From Aldrovandia affinis (lineage: Eukaryota > Chordata > Actinopteri > Notacanthiformes > Halosauridae), in contig JAINUG010000135.1 of NCBI GenBank assembly GCA_029706075.1, forward strand, positions 807,501-871,500: 64,000 nucleotides of DNA, given 5' to 3'. Under the pieces are notes generated by a model, which did not search any database, was not told the origin of the DNA, and was given only the letters and a program-made list of their open reading frames with translations. Made by a program: the position numbers and the translations under genes. Shown here one piece after another: positions 22,340-34,256 of this stretch. Position 1 is the stretch's first letter, and each line of letters begins with the position of its first letter.

Positions 22340-22960
22340 TGATCCTAAGAGTTTCAAGGGGCCTCTCAAACAGCAGCTGATAGACACCTGGAGCATGGAG
22401 ATTTATCTTCCCATCCAAATAACTGCTCTAATTGACTAATTAAGGCTTATTAAATTTGAACTAATCCCAGAAAACTTGTCGGTATCCAGTGGTCGGCGAA
22501 CCACCTTAGGCTTCAAAGGCCATCTTTGTTTGGGGCAAATGTCTGGCCCCCGGAGGTTGAGTCTATAGTTATTTGCCACGTGGATACTCTGGCACACCTG
22601 ACAAGGTAATAAGATACAGGGAGGCAACAACAATATACTTGCAAAGACTTCTCTTAATGCATTTCAAGTCATTTGAGTCCTGCTTCCACGTATGATATTT
22701 CACACCGTAATCCTCGGCTGAGACTTGGATGAACTCTTGGCCCTGTCAGTGTTATTTCTCAATTACCTTTTTCCTCGGAAGGAGGCTGGTCCCTTTTTCG
22801 GAATCATCTTCCTCATCCACCTGCCCGGGTGAATAATGAACTCCAAAGCTTTTAAATAAATAATGCAGCTACAGAGAATAAGGTTTTTGCTGCGAAAGCA
22901 ACTCCACGTGTCAATAAATCATAACAGGGGCTTGGTTTCGCTACACGGTTGGTATTCTTC
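22340..22960. other. Candidate conserved noncoding (enhancer-like) segment
   Basis: Repeat-free stretch with CTAATTGACTAATTAAGG at 22,429-22,446, AATAATGAACTCC, TTTTAAATAAATAATGC and GTCAATAAATCATAAC. It is homeodomain/HOX-word rich, with no simple repeat and no convincing open frame. Its appearance is similar to the segments at 7,300 and 59,990. Conservation untested. Confidence 0.28.
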
Positions 22961-23375
22961 ATTCGGTGTCTGAACCATGAGACATCAGCAGGAAGCAATC
23001 CCTATACCTTTCCCCCAGTGGAGAAGGTGTCTTAAAAGGCACACGTGGCCTGGAAGTAATTTACACCCAAAAAGGGCTCTTCTGCGAGGACAGACCCGTG
23101 GGCTGACCGCTGTGTACCGAGTGCTCCGTGTGCACTCAGGATGAACGGAACGTATTCCATCAAACTGCCCACCACTCGTTTCATCTGCTGAACCTGTTCC
23201 CACAGATCAATATGCGGCAGGCAGGCGAGAAGGAGGTTGGTGTTTGCTCTGCCGGGGACTGAAGGGTGGGGGTGGTGCTGTTGAATCGGAATGATTTGTT
23301 TTTATGATTTTTTTTTAAACAAGTATGGGAGTATGCCACTGATTAATGCTGGCTATCACTAGCTGAATTTGCATG
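22961..23375. other. Unique noncoding DNA
   Basis: Mixed-composition sequence without repeats or a recognisable gene. The minus-strand frame at about 22,985-23,203 has no family features. Confidence 0.3.
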
Positions 23376-23405
23376 TATGTGTGTGTGTGTGTGTGTTTGT
23401 TTTTA
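23376..23405. repeat. (GT)n microsatellite
   Basis: ATGTATGTGTGTGTGTGTGT run followed by a T-rich stretch. Confidence 0.85.
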
Positions 23406-23537
23406 GGGTTCTTCAAAACTAGAGCAAACCCTTCTCCATATGCAGAAGGCACTGCCCAGAATAACAGTTTTTGGACTCATTTATTGATTGTATACAGTGT
23501 GTGTGAAAACTCTGACATGTATTGACATTGAGTCTAA

Positions 23538-23650
23538 GACACTGCACTGATCTCTTGCGCGAACTATGATTGTTCCTACCATGTATTTATGCACATCTTG
23601 TAAGTCGCTCTGGATAAGAGCGTCTGCTAAATGCTTAAAATGTCAAATTT
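23538..23650 (+). mobile_element. Short retroposon with the fish SINE/LINE tail
   Basis: Runs from CACTGCACTGATCTCTTGCG through ATGTATTTATGCACATC to the tail TGTAAGTCGCTCTGGATAAG and GCGTCTGCTAAATGC. An inverted copy with the same upstream body is at 25,930-26,060. No Pol III head is visible, so it is probably 5' truncated. Confidence 0.75.
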
Positions 23651-25929
23651 AAAATGTACATCCCTCACATCAAATACATGAGGCATGTGGTCTCAAATAA
23701 ATAAATAAAATGTGTGTTCGTTAGTTGCCCTCCCTTCCCATAGTTTTGAACGGTCCCTAAGCCTTCACAAGGCTCAATGTTGCATTTGTTGGATGTTGTG
23801 TTTTCATAATGCACAGATGACAATTGTACCATTATTTGTGGTCATACCAATGCTATAGCATTCTTAATAACTAAGATACCATATTCATAAATAAAAGAGT
23901 CAAGATCAACGGTACTTAAATATGTCAGCAACAAATAACCAAGTCATATTTGAAATTCTCATGGTAAAGATTTGTCTGTGATCCCCCACCAAAATAATTT
24001 CTAGTGGGGGGGTCAAGTTACCCCAGTGACTTAAATCTGGCATGTGCTGTTTTTTAAACAGTGTAATGCCTTTATGGCCATCTGCTCCAGATTCAATGGG
24101 CTTTGGTGCTGAAATATCATATAAATTACATTACAGGTACAGTATGTACTGTATTTGAATGTGTTCCAGTCTATTTGGCAACATTTACGGTCCAGGAATC
24201 CCAGAAAACCCATGTTAATTATCTCTTCCACTGTGATGCTCACCATCACTGACAAGGTGTGGGACTGCTTGGTGTGTTTGAGTGGAAAAATAAAAGAACA
24301 GATATATTTTCCTACAAATACACAAGAGAGAAAGCACAGCTGGATTTCACAGAGAGATGGTGTGAAAAGGAAATATAAAAGACTAATTCTCGGAGAAAGC
24401 CTATGAGCAGCGATGACAGATGGACAGATCTTTTCCTTAAATGATACAACCTCAGGTAACCGAGGTACATTCACTGCATCTACAGAATGTAAACCCTTTG
24501 TCTGCCCCTTTAATAACTAGCCATAACCAGATTTAATTTTAAATGAACATTTTAAATTGTTTTTATATTTGGCAGAAAGATGTACAGTTTCCTTTGGGGA
24601 GGAAAAAAACAAAACTGAACAGCATTTGTTTGGGCAGATTAGTGTCATAAAAATGCACTGTAATTGAGGTTTCTAGATGCAGGCGGAGCTGAGAGATCTG
24701 TTGCCAAAGCAGGCACATAACACGGAAATAGTTTCAGTTCTATTCAATTACATGCTATGAAGTAATAAGTAAAGTAGGTTTGCATATGAAAAAAAAATGC
24801 ACGTTCTATTATTTTGTTTTACCGCAGGAGCTGAAACAAAGAAGAAATGCTGTAAGATTTGTGCCATTAAACATTAAAGAGAACGCCTTTTAAATAACTC
24901 CACTGCATTGGCTGGCCACGCATGCAAAGATCAGAGTGCACTCTGCTTAAACTCTTTAACTCATAACTGATTTGAACTGCCATCTTAAAACATGGCTTTG
25001 AAAGGAAAGGGCTTTTGCACGCTCAGATATGAACCCCGTCCAATGAAAGGCTGCCTCTGCGTGCGTACAGGAAAATGTAATGAATTACCCATAAGATGCA
25101 CTCCTTTCTCATTCGCTGTCCCCCACTCAGTTCTGACCCCGCCCTGGCCTTATGGCCTGTTATCATAATTCCAATTGGGAACATGTTTCCCGAAAGCGTT
25201 TGGAGGTTGCGCGAAGGCTACTCTCACATGTAGAGGAACTATATTTGAAAAATAATGTTTGTGATTACCTCAATAGATTTAGCGGTTTTCGAGTCGTTTT
25301 TGTTTCGTTTGACTTTTTCAGTTGATGATGGAATAAACATCACCTTGTATTCCGTCTTTGGCGTGCAGCTTACTGCAGTGTGTAATTTATTATTTTTTTA
25401 ATTATACTTCTTGTGAGGGAGAGCCTCACACATAGGTTGCTAGATTGATATCCAGTATAATCAATCACAGGCCTCTTTTTGTCGGGGCGTGCAAAATCGT
25501 TGAGTGTATCAACATGGTTATTTCTCAACCCTTCACCCATTCAATAACTTTATTAATTTACAAAATACCCCAGCTCATATCTTCAGCGAGAACATCAACT
25601 AAATGAAATAATTCCAGGTTTGCACGCAGCAGTCCACAAATGTGAATTTCAGTCATAAATTACTGTGACATATACGTATAATTCATCTAGTTTTCACTTT
25701 TCACCCAGAGCTGTTAGTTATCACTAATTAAGATGTGTCACATCACGTGAATTGATAAATTCATTTATTTTTCTTTGGACTTATTTTTGTTTGCTTGTGT
25801 CAGCAACCTTTTGCTTGCTAGTTTTGAAAGAATCTTGCAGTGTTACATTCAATGCATTTATAATAAGGTTTGGTTAAATACCCGACTCTGATTGGTCGAG
25901 AGGGTATTGATTATTTTCCTGTAAACCGC
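23651..25929. other. Unique noncoding DNA, possible regulatory parts
   Basis: No gene recognised. The part at 24,880-25,330 is repeat-free with words such as CCTGTTATCATAATTCC and TTCCCGAAAGCG and could be regulatory. The overlapping open frames at about 24,031-24,474 on both strands have no recognisable domain. Confidence 0.3.
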
Positions 25930-26070
25930 ATACATTTACATTTACATTTTAAGCATTTAGCAGATGCTGTTATCCAGAGTGACTTACAAGATGTGCATAA
26001 ATACATGGTAAGAACAATCATAGTTAGCGCAAGAGATCAGTGCAGTGTGGTTTGGTCCACGCAGAAACCC
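25930..26070 (-). mobile_element. Inverted copy of the short retroposon
   Basis: Starts with the complement of the tail (ATTTACATTTACATTTTAAG, then GCATTTAGCAGATGC and CCAGAGTGACTTACAAG) and continues with GATGTGCATAAATACATGGT and GCGCAAGAGATCAGTGCAGT. It matches the element at 23,538-23,650 in reverse orientation. Confidence 0.8.
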
Positions 26071-26835
26071 AGCAATGCAATGCTATGAAGTACTTCCAGC
26101 AAAGGTGGCCTTATTCCTATTAAATATTAATATACAAGCACGTTCAACATTCATATGAACATTGTATTTACAACAGAAAATAATCCCCAAAAAGTAACAA
26201 GTTAACAACATCAAAGTGCTACAACAATTCTGTTTAATTGTATATGAATGTTGTATTATTTCTGTAGCAAGGAGCTGTGGTATAAGTGGACCAAACCAGT
26301 CCAAGCCATGCAGTCCTATGAACATAAACCACTTTGAATCAGAGAGTCTTTATACATGGAAGAATACTGGGGGCAGGGAAGTATGTATAAATGTGGACAG
26401 AGAAGCTGGGGAAAGGGGAAAACCACAGTTGGATATTTGAATAAATACATTTTTACTTGGCTTACTTCCCAGGAATTGTCCTGACAAAGGCTATGTTGCT
26501 ACTTTGGCATTATCTTTTTGCAGGCAATTTAATAAACACATTTTAAACTATATTATACTATATTACTCCTAAAAGAGTGCCTTGAACGTCGGCAAAGTAG
26601 GCCCCGTTTTACATTTCTTTTTCTTTAAAACATCAACTGTGCTTTCCCCTTTCCTCATCTTCTTTCCCCTTGCTTGGTTCAAAGAACTCCAAACCACTAG
26701 AATTACCAAAGCTTGTCACTTTATTACCTGCATGAGCACCCAGTGTTTCCTTCAGTTCATTCTATGGATGTTTTCTACAGCACGGAGACCAAGTATGTGA
26801 TTAAACTTATTTTCTTTCACTGCTTTTCTTGTTAG
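26071..26835. other. Unique noncoding DNA
   Basis: AT-rich unique sequence; no exon, repeat boundary or RNA recognised. Confidence 0.3.
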
Positions 26836-26915
26836 TTCCGCTGGCGCTAAAGGATACAGGCAGAGAACCATTCCCCATGCAGACATTCACTGGAGTGAAA
26901 TTGGAAACCGGGAAG
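26836..26915 (+). other. Speculative 80-bp exon-like interval
   Basis: A pyrimidine-rich run (TTTCTTTCACTGCTTTTCTT) leads to GTTAG, then 80 bases open in one frame (peptide PLALKDTGREPFPMQTFTGV... ending KLETGK), then a textbook donor AAG|GTACGT. The peptide matches no family I recognise. Chance matches of this quality are expected in 64 kb, so this is a candidate only. Confidence 0.15.
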
Positions 26916-28410
26916 GTACGTTTCCAATGGAAGCAGGAAGCAGAAGGAATTCACGGACTATTCATAGACTGTTTGTCGAGGCGAGAACTATACAGAGGTA
27001 TTGTACTCGTAAGAAGTGCAGGAGGAGATTGTGCCAGAAGCTTTTGTTACAGCACTGTGCAATTATTTCCGCTGTATTTCAGACTCAGGTTGTTCAGGTG
27101 ATCTCCAAGGCAATGTTATGGACAATGGACCTGTTGTGCATCCCTTCTCAGATAATAGACCATTCACATTCCAAAGCAGCCCCATTTTAGACCTTTCTGA
27201 GATCAAAGAAGACACAATGCTCAATTAAACCAAACATTTGTAAAACTTTGACCCACACTCAAGTGTCACAACTTGAAATGAATGCCATTGAAAGTTCACC
27301 ATCTCCACTCCGGTTTATTTCTGACTTCCTTCTAGCCCATAAAGGATGGCAACAGGCCGAAACCCCAAAAGCAATTACACCGACTCGGAATACAGGGGTT
27401 GTAAATTCAAAGTAGGTATGATTTTCCCAAGACGAGAGTTAGTTTAACATTTTTATTAAGCCCATAAGCTTGCAAAGCTGGATACAATTTCATGAGAGGG
27501 GGACGGGGTCATCAGTGACAGGAATTGTTGAGGAAGTACAGATTCGAGCAGTCGGAGTAACTGCAGACCTTTGCATCACTTCTAGACAGACCGGCAGGGC
27601 CAAAGCACATCGGTTTCTCCGTCATCCCACCATGTTGCCGTGTGTGCAGAGCTGCACATTGTGCAACTGCCAGCTCCATGTGGACACAAACAGCGAGAGG
27701 TGCCCATTCCCTCGAAGATCCCTTTACTTGAATCGACGTAGGTGCGCGGAACAGGAAGAGAGGTGGGCGACAGTGTAGAAGCGATCATCCGTGGAGACAA
27801 TTGTCCACTTGTCAGGTAGGGGATCATGTTGAGAGCTTGTTCCTTGCCATTTCCTGTGCAGGCGATGGCAGAGTAAGCGCAGCATGTCCGTGGGACCGTG
27901 ATTGCTAGGTCCATCACTCTGAGGGATTCTTGCCGTCATGCACTGAAAGCGTGGGCCAGAAATAAGAAGGAGCTGTTCACCCGTGAGCCAGGTATGTTTC
28001 CTGGGGGGACCCAGTGATAATAAATCAATAGCACAAACTATGCTACAGCCAGTTCTTGTAGGGAAATATTGCATTTCAGAGGAAAGAGAACTGATAACTC
28101 ATCTCCGGATGAATATCTTAAACTTATGGTGAACGGTACTGCATGTTAAAAAAACAAAAAAAACAGTTAGGCTGTCAGACATTCTGTTTCTCATCTCTCC
28201 ATGTCCCTCTGCAGTCTATTAAATAGCTTTTTTTCCCTGCCATTATCTGTATAAAATGTACGGGGGCTCACATTATAAACATATGAGCTCACAGAGTAAA
28301 TGGAAATGTTCTTTGTTCTTTCTCAATTCAAAATGTAAAATCATATTTCATATGAGGAGAAAGAATGAAGATGATTCGACATTAGTATTAGCTTCTGTTG
28401 GGTGATGTGC
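26916..28410. other. Unique noncoding DNA
   Basis: No recognised gene. A moderately GC-rich part at 27,470-28,075 has long open frames on both strands (up to 116 codons), none with known motifs. It could be a decayed retroelement or pseudogene of unknown type. Confidence 0.3.
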
Positions 28411-28414
28411 ATAC

Positions 28415-28760
28415 AGTTAACTGCAGAAACTCCAACATAAAGTGTTTTAATAGGGTGTTGGGCCACCACGAGTTGACAGAACAGCTTCAATTCGCCTTGG
28501 CATAGATTTCACAAGTGTCTGGAACTCTACTACAGGGATGCAACACCATTCTCCATGAGAAATTCCATAATTTGGTGTTTTGTTGATGGTGGTGGAAAAT
28601 GTTGTCTCAGGCTCAATTGGGTTGAGATCTGGTGACTGATGTGACAATGGTATATGATTTAAATAGTTTTTATGCTCATCAAACCACTGCTTTCCCCACA
28701 TTGTATACATGTGAAACAGGACCAGGAATATTCTTATTTCATTAAACATTCATATTTGTG
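28415..28760 (-). mobile_element. Tc1-like transposon fragment
   Basis: Begins CAGTTAACTGCAGAAACTCC, similar to the terminal repeat of the element at 58,330. On the minus strand it encodes the transposase C-terminus: HQSPDLNPIEP (with the third catalytic acidic position), then PPPSTKHQIMEF-like sequence in another frame, CCIPVVEFQTLVKSMPRRIE and RGGPTPY. The 5' two thirds and the other terminal repeat are absent. Confidence 0.85.
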
Positions 28761-28895
28761 GTTGTGAATTTCCTAAAAAGTTTGCCAAGATGCTGAGCAT
28801 TTAAACACGCTTAAACATTTAAAAGCCCCATTCTGAACCGGTTTTCCTTTGGACTCATAGTAACATTTATGTGTGTTTTCATTGGCTGTACCATC

Positions 28896-29051
28896 CATCC
28901 ATCCATCCATTGTCTAAATTCCTGGTCATTTAAAGGCCCCAGGAATTGGACTGCCAAACCAGGGCACACACACCATTCACTCACACACTTACCTACTTTT
29001 GACTCTCAATTAGCCTAAGTAACTGTGGGAGGAAATTTATGACCTTCTTGC
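28896..29051 (-). mobile_element. 5'-truncated retroposon (GGAT-tailed) with 22-bp target duplication
   Basis: The minus-strand 3' end is a (GGAT)n-type tail (CCATCCATCCATCCATTG on the plus strand). The inside carries CACACACCATTCACTCACAC, AATTAGCCTAA and CTGTGGGAGGAAA of the retroposon found whole at 50,404. Identical 22-base direct repeats starting TGTTTTCATTGG lie at 28,874-28,895 and 29,052-29,073, the signature of target-primed insertion. Confidence 0.9.
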
Positions 29052-29073
29052 TGTTTTCATTGGCTGTACCATC

Positions 29074-29365
29074 ATCATCAATTATTTGTTGACAATTTAT
29101 TAGATCCTTTTTATTAGATCCCCCCCATTTGCTTAGCTAGCGCTGCATTACATTAATTAGGTGATAGATCTTTCCAAGTGTAAAGTATATCTAACATGCA
29201 CTGGAAGAAGTTGCATTATTCAATCCCTCTATTCCAACAGGAGAAAAAACACATGAGGCATAATTTAACATGTTTTTAAAAATTGTATCTTATATCTTAA
29301 TGTTTTTTCACCTCACAGAACAGTAGTGACTTAAGACATGTCTGTGCGTGCATGTGCGCGCTGGT
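29074..29365. other. AT-rich spacer
   Basis: Unique AT-rich sequence with a short CCCCCC run; nothing recognisable. Confidence 0.3.
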
Positions 29366-31715
29366 TTTAAATGTACTTTTTACAATTATTTTCAAATTCC
29401 ACAACAATAGCAAAACAACAATGCAAGTCAGCAAAGCTAACAGAGAGAAAATCCCTCCAAATAAAGAGAAAAAAGTGAAAAATAAACAAACAATGAATAA
29501 CCAAAAAAATAAAATAAATTAAGAAATGAATAAGTAAATACACCCAATGAACATATATACACACACCCACTCATCCACACCCATACAATTACCAGCACCC
29601 ACACACTCATGCACTCTTGAACACCCATACATGCAAACTCAAAGAAGCACATATTGAACAGCTTTAGCTATGACAGGCCACACACACACTCAGGCATACC
29701 TGCACACACATACAAACACAGAATTCAAATTCGGTAGCATAGTATCCTTGTCCTTTGTTTGAAAGGAAAACACATAAAGACCAGGTACAGTTTTGGCTAA
29801 GACATACAGATAATTGTGGAGAACATTGGCTCCCATGAATAGCCATTGGATTGACTGTTAAAACCAGTCAGAGTGGAAAAGAAAATAAATAAATTATGGC
29901 CAGGAGTAAATAAAAGACATCAGATGTAGCCAGGCATTACAAAAAATAGACTTTTTAAGTACAAGCATATGAAGACACAGTGGTATAACCATGATTTAGC
30001 ATATCAGACAGATGTGAAGGCAGAGCACTTAAAAAAAGATTCAAAATATTATGGAATGAGCTGCCCCATCTATCAGCATAGAACTGAGCCTTTCAAGTGG
30101 AAGGATTTTAACATTTTCACAGTGCCACTGATTAATTGTGGATGGTAAGTATTTAATCCAGTTAATCAAAATACACTTATGAGCTTCAAAGAATAGCTTC
30201 ATAGCAAGAGTGAGTTGTGTGGAAGTCAAAGAGCATAGGGTGCTATGTACGTATGTTAGATGTTCAATGTTCAAATATATTCATTTTTGATATTTCATAA
30301 TTTTCATAAAAAGTCCTAATTACAGGGCAGGTCCACATAAGACTGTGTGTACCGTTCTGTATTTTACAACACCTGTCTGAAAATTGTGAATTTTTGTGAA
30401 CCTGATGCTTTATTGTATATTGCATTTCTCTAACTTTATTAGATGAAGAAGAAAAAATGTATAGCGAGGCCTTTGCCCCCAATGTAGATCCCTTCCCTGC
30501 ACTTTCCTCAGAAATGCCATAGAGCTATTATTGACATTAGAATAAAGACAGCATAATAAAAAAGAAAATAAAGTGCCATGGATGATTGAGTTGAAGTAAA
30601 AACATATCAACTGGAGACAGCATAGAAGTCTCAGGAGAGAGTATGATTTGTATATAAAATGTCTAGCGTGCAAGTCACCAAAAAAATGATTATGTGGGAT
30701 GCCAAATTTAAGTTTGATTTGTTCAGAAGGACAGCAAAGTATCTTTGTGAAATAGGTCTGTAACACATCCAATATCATTTGTATGCCAGAACTGAAAAAT
30801 GCCATGTCCAGGAGGAAATAAGGCTACATTTGTTCTTATTCTTAAAAAGAGGTGTGTGGGGGGAGAGAGAGCCTGTTCTCTTGAACAATTTATTTATATC
30901 ACTGCAGATTTAAAATGCATTTTGTAAAATGGCATCATTCTTAATTTCTATGGAGAGATTATTTCTCTCCTCTGCCATGACACTGATTACCGACTGAGGA
31001 CAAGTACACCTAGAGTCAATGTTGGCCATATGCAGCTGGAGTCCTTCCTAATCCAATCGGAAATGATGCGTGCATGGCATGCCCAGTTGTAGAAAATTAC
31101 ATTTGGCAAAGCCAGGCATCCTTGAATAAACGGGAGCTGAAATCTTTCAACGTTGAGCCTTGGTCTCTATTCTCTACTATACAAAAATGTAGAGAAATGT
31201 TTATTAATCTCATCGACTGTCTTTTTAGATAAATATAGTGAGAGCGTTTGTATAGGGTATGGCGATCTGAGGAGTGTGTTCATTTTGATTAAACTGATCC
31301 TTCCAAGCGAAGAGATTTGTAGGCCCATCCATCTTTGAAGATCAACTTTGACTTCCCTCCATTTGGGTACAAAATTCATGCCATATAAACACTGAAGATT
31401 AACTGACACGTTTACTCCTAAAGTAACAAATGCCTTTTGTGGAACACTCAGGGACGTCAAGAATGCATGCCTCAACAATTCCCAATTGGCATGGCCCGTG
31501 ATTTATTAAAATGGGGTTTTATAACCAGGAAATTAGCTAAACGTATAAGTGTATAAGAGTAAGGATGGATGTTTCAGGTTCAAAAATAAACAGCAGGATG
31601 TCATCTGCGTGCAAAGCTATGGTATGAGTTGAGTTTGCGATCCTGATGCCATTGTTTCCAGGGTGAGTTCTAATGGCCTTTAATAATGTTTAGAAAACTA
31701 AAGGCAAAAATAAGT

Positions 31716-31747
31716 GGAGACAGTGGACAGTGGACAGTGGACAGTGG
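31716..31747. repeat. (GGACAGT)n heptamer tandem repeat
   Basis: About four to five tandem GGACAGT units followed by a G run, inside the L1 remnant. Confidence 0.85.
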
Positions 31748-32203
31748 GGGGGTAGTGATACATGATCTGAATCCATCGTATAATATTTTAACCCAATCCA
31801 AAATTATACAATACTTTAAATAAATACGTCTGTTTGACTCTGTCAAATGCCTTCTCAGTATACATTAGGAATGACTGTCTGTCTTTGTAGGATACATCCA
31901 GTTTGATCTTGATTAGGTTTGGAATACATTTCTCAAGCCTTTTGGAAAGAATATTAGAAAATAATCTTACTATCGACATTGTTCCTGTAAGAGGAGGGTT
32001 CATCTGGGAGCAGAAATATGAGCTTGATTGAGAGTAGTGAGGAGCTGTCCTTGTGAGAAAGAGCAATCATCCATGCACAGTAGAGGGTCAATAATTAAAT
32101 TGCCACATTTTTTGTAGAACTCCAGCCCAAAACCATCTTGTCTGGGGGCCTTGCCCATTCTAAGGGTTTGAATGGAATCTGAAATGTATTCCTTAGTGAT
32201 ATC

Positions 32204-32390
32204 ATAAGAACATAAGAACATAAGAATACATAATGACGAGAACGGGCCGTTCGGCCCATCTAGGCTCGTCATGTCCTAATCTAAAGAGTATCTAGTACTA
32301 CATCTAGCCTGGACTTGAATAACCCAAGTGTTTCTGCCTCGACTACCCGACCTGGCAAGCTGTTCCAGGCATATCTTTGCACAATAGGAC
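32204..32390. mobile_element. SINE-like dispersed repeat inserted in L1 ORF2
   Basis: Starts with the iterated CATAAGAACATAAGAACATAAG phrase, then GGGCCGTTCGGCCCATCTAG, CTGGACTTGAATAACCC, GTTTCTGCCTC and CTGTTCCAGGCATATC. This order is typical of a dispersed repeat known from ray-finned fishes; its class is not certain. It splits the L1 frame between ...LDSISVPKISDG and ITKEYISDSI, so it is younger than the L1. Confidence 0.75.
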
Positions 32391-33149
32391 CTTATCGCCA
32401 TCTGATATTTTAGGAACAGAAATACTATCCAGGCATTTTATCAGAATAGGTTTTATATTCTGGCCTACAGAGGCATGTAATAGTCATGGTGTTATTTATA
32501 TCCTTCGTAATCAAGTGCATCTTCCAAGATGTACTCTTCAATGAAGAGACCACAGAGTCAGACCTACCCTTGGCTACTCTCGCTAGGAGGCAGCCAGGTT
32601 TGTTTCCCCATTCATACAAGTTACATTTTGCATAGAAGAAGGATGTCTTTGCATTCACAGCAAGCAGTTGCTCTTGAAATTGAAATTATTTGCTTGAAAT
32701 TCTTAAGGCTGATTGGAAGATTTAAATTCCTATTCCAAGTTGTGTATTTTCCTTTCAAAATCAAATTGAACAGGAAGGGTTTTCTTTTTTTAATTATAGT
32801 TGAGGCAAAAGATATGATTGCACCTCTAAGAAATACCTCACCTGCTTCCCACAGAATCGAGATGTAGTATTGGCAGTTTCAAGGTATAAATTCCATTGGT
32901 TGTTAAAAAAATCAAAATGTCAAAAAGAGAGGAATCTAATCACCATCTTCTATTTGCAGGCTTTTTGTGTATGGTGGGCATATTATGAGGCTTAGAGGAG
33001 CGTGGTCAGATAGACTTATAACACCAATACTACAGGATTTTGTGCTATTCAGTGCAAGTTGTGTGTTATTTTCAGATCACTCATCAAATTCCCTGAATGC
33101 TATGCATTTCTCAGTGGGTAAAGGAAAGACTACTGAAGATCCATATTGA

Positions 33150-33690
33150 CAGAGATAAGCTCGTGTGAATGGGCGTTGGCGACACAAACAGAACTTTTTC
33201 AGAGAGTGTAGGCAATGGAAGGCAGAGACGAGGCAAGTTTACCAAAAACACGAATTTAATGATTTTCTCCCAAAACACAAAATAAAGTCTTCAATAATTT
33301 TAAAACTAAAGAATCTTGCCAAAAATCAACAAAACCCATATCAACTAGAGCATACACAAACTGGCATGTGCAGCCTGCAGCACGGCTTGCTGCCCTCCAA
33401 TCTCTCCTCACTGCGGCAAAATCAGTCCTTTTTGTGCAGTCCAAAATTGGAGTCAGCTGCCAGCAGTCCCAATTACTTTATGCAATGGAGCTGGTGGCCA
33501 GGTGTGGGACTGCAGGCTGATGGGACTGTAGTTTCTGGTTTCTTGTGGCTCACAAGATTTAAAGTGTCAGGCAGCCATTTCCCTGGGCTTTTCTTGTATT
33601 CTTTCACTGAAGAATACAAGAAAAGAAAGAAGAAAGAAAATAAAAAAAATAAAAAATCTTTAGAAAAAAAACACCATTTATGTAGACGAT
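33150..33690. other. Unclassified insertion replacing the L1 endonuclease start
   Basis: Sequence here (ACACGAATTTAATGATTTTC, GCTGGTGGCCAGGTGTGGGA, then an A-rich AAGAAAATAAAAAAAATAAA end) does not translate to L1 endonuclease on either strand. The 177-codon plus-strand frame is Lys-rich at its end because of the A-rich tract and shows no domain. It is probably another dispersed repeat; class unknown. Confidence 0.4.
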
Positions 33691-34256
33691 GGGGCTAAGG
33701 CCTCCAAGAACAAAAGTGAACCATATATGTATTTTAAGAAAATATGCCAATGCACTCTTCTGTAACTACAATTACATTTTTGTGCCGTCTAGCATTAAAT
33801 ATAATACTATATTTAGATCTATATATATACATATATTGCGACACAATATTTAGACATAGCTGTCTGTTAAGCAGTGTTGCTTCATTGGAACAGATGAAGA
33901 CAGATTTATTATACATCAATCTTAACATATAGAATGATCAACTAAAAAGGTCGGAGCATTTACAACGAGGAGTACTCAAATATAAGCAAAAATAGGCCCA
34001 TTGAGAAAATGATGCAGATGCAGTGTCAAGCAGATAAAGCATTCTTGAAAGTTTTCAGTAAGCACCAGCATAGCGTAAGAAAAAGTAGTAAAAAACTAAA
34101 TATTAGCATCATACGTCCAATATCTGGGAAGAAAGCAATCCAATGATGCTATTATTAATAGTGAATTCTTAAAAAGAGCATACCTTCTGGTGATGTGGCA
34201 AGGGGATATCAGTTCATCATTGCATCTCCAATTCCACTCATTGATCTAAATCCAGT

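Larger units (their letters stand above)
30270..33130 (-). pseudogene. L1 ORF2 remnant (endonuclease end, reverse transcriptase, C-terminal domain)
   Basis: Blocks read down the minus strand. About 33,050: VISLSDHAPLSLIICPPYT, the SDH motif closing the apurinic endonuclease. About 32,830: LRGAIISFAS. About 32,210-32,090: ITKEYISDSIQTLRMGKAP, DGFGLEFYKKCGNLI. About 31,970-31,830: ILSKRLEKCIPNLI and YTEKAFDRVKQTYLFKVL, RT blocks with the A-box Asp replaced in context by TEKAFDRV. About 31,390-31,210: YGMNFVPKWREVKVDLQRWM and LPLYLSKKTVDE-like sequence. About 30,440-30,330: KVREMQY, CCKIQNGTHSLMWTCPVI, the Cys/His-containing C-terminal motif. The catalytic FADD box was not seen. Several stops rule out function. 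Confidence 0.85.

Noticed and set aside
33165..33698. 177-codon frame on the plus strand
   Set aside because: Lies in a repeat insertion antisense to the L1; its Lys-rich end is the translation of an A-rich tract.
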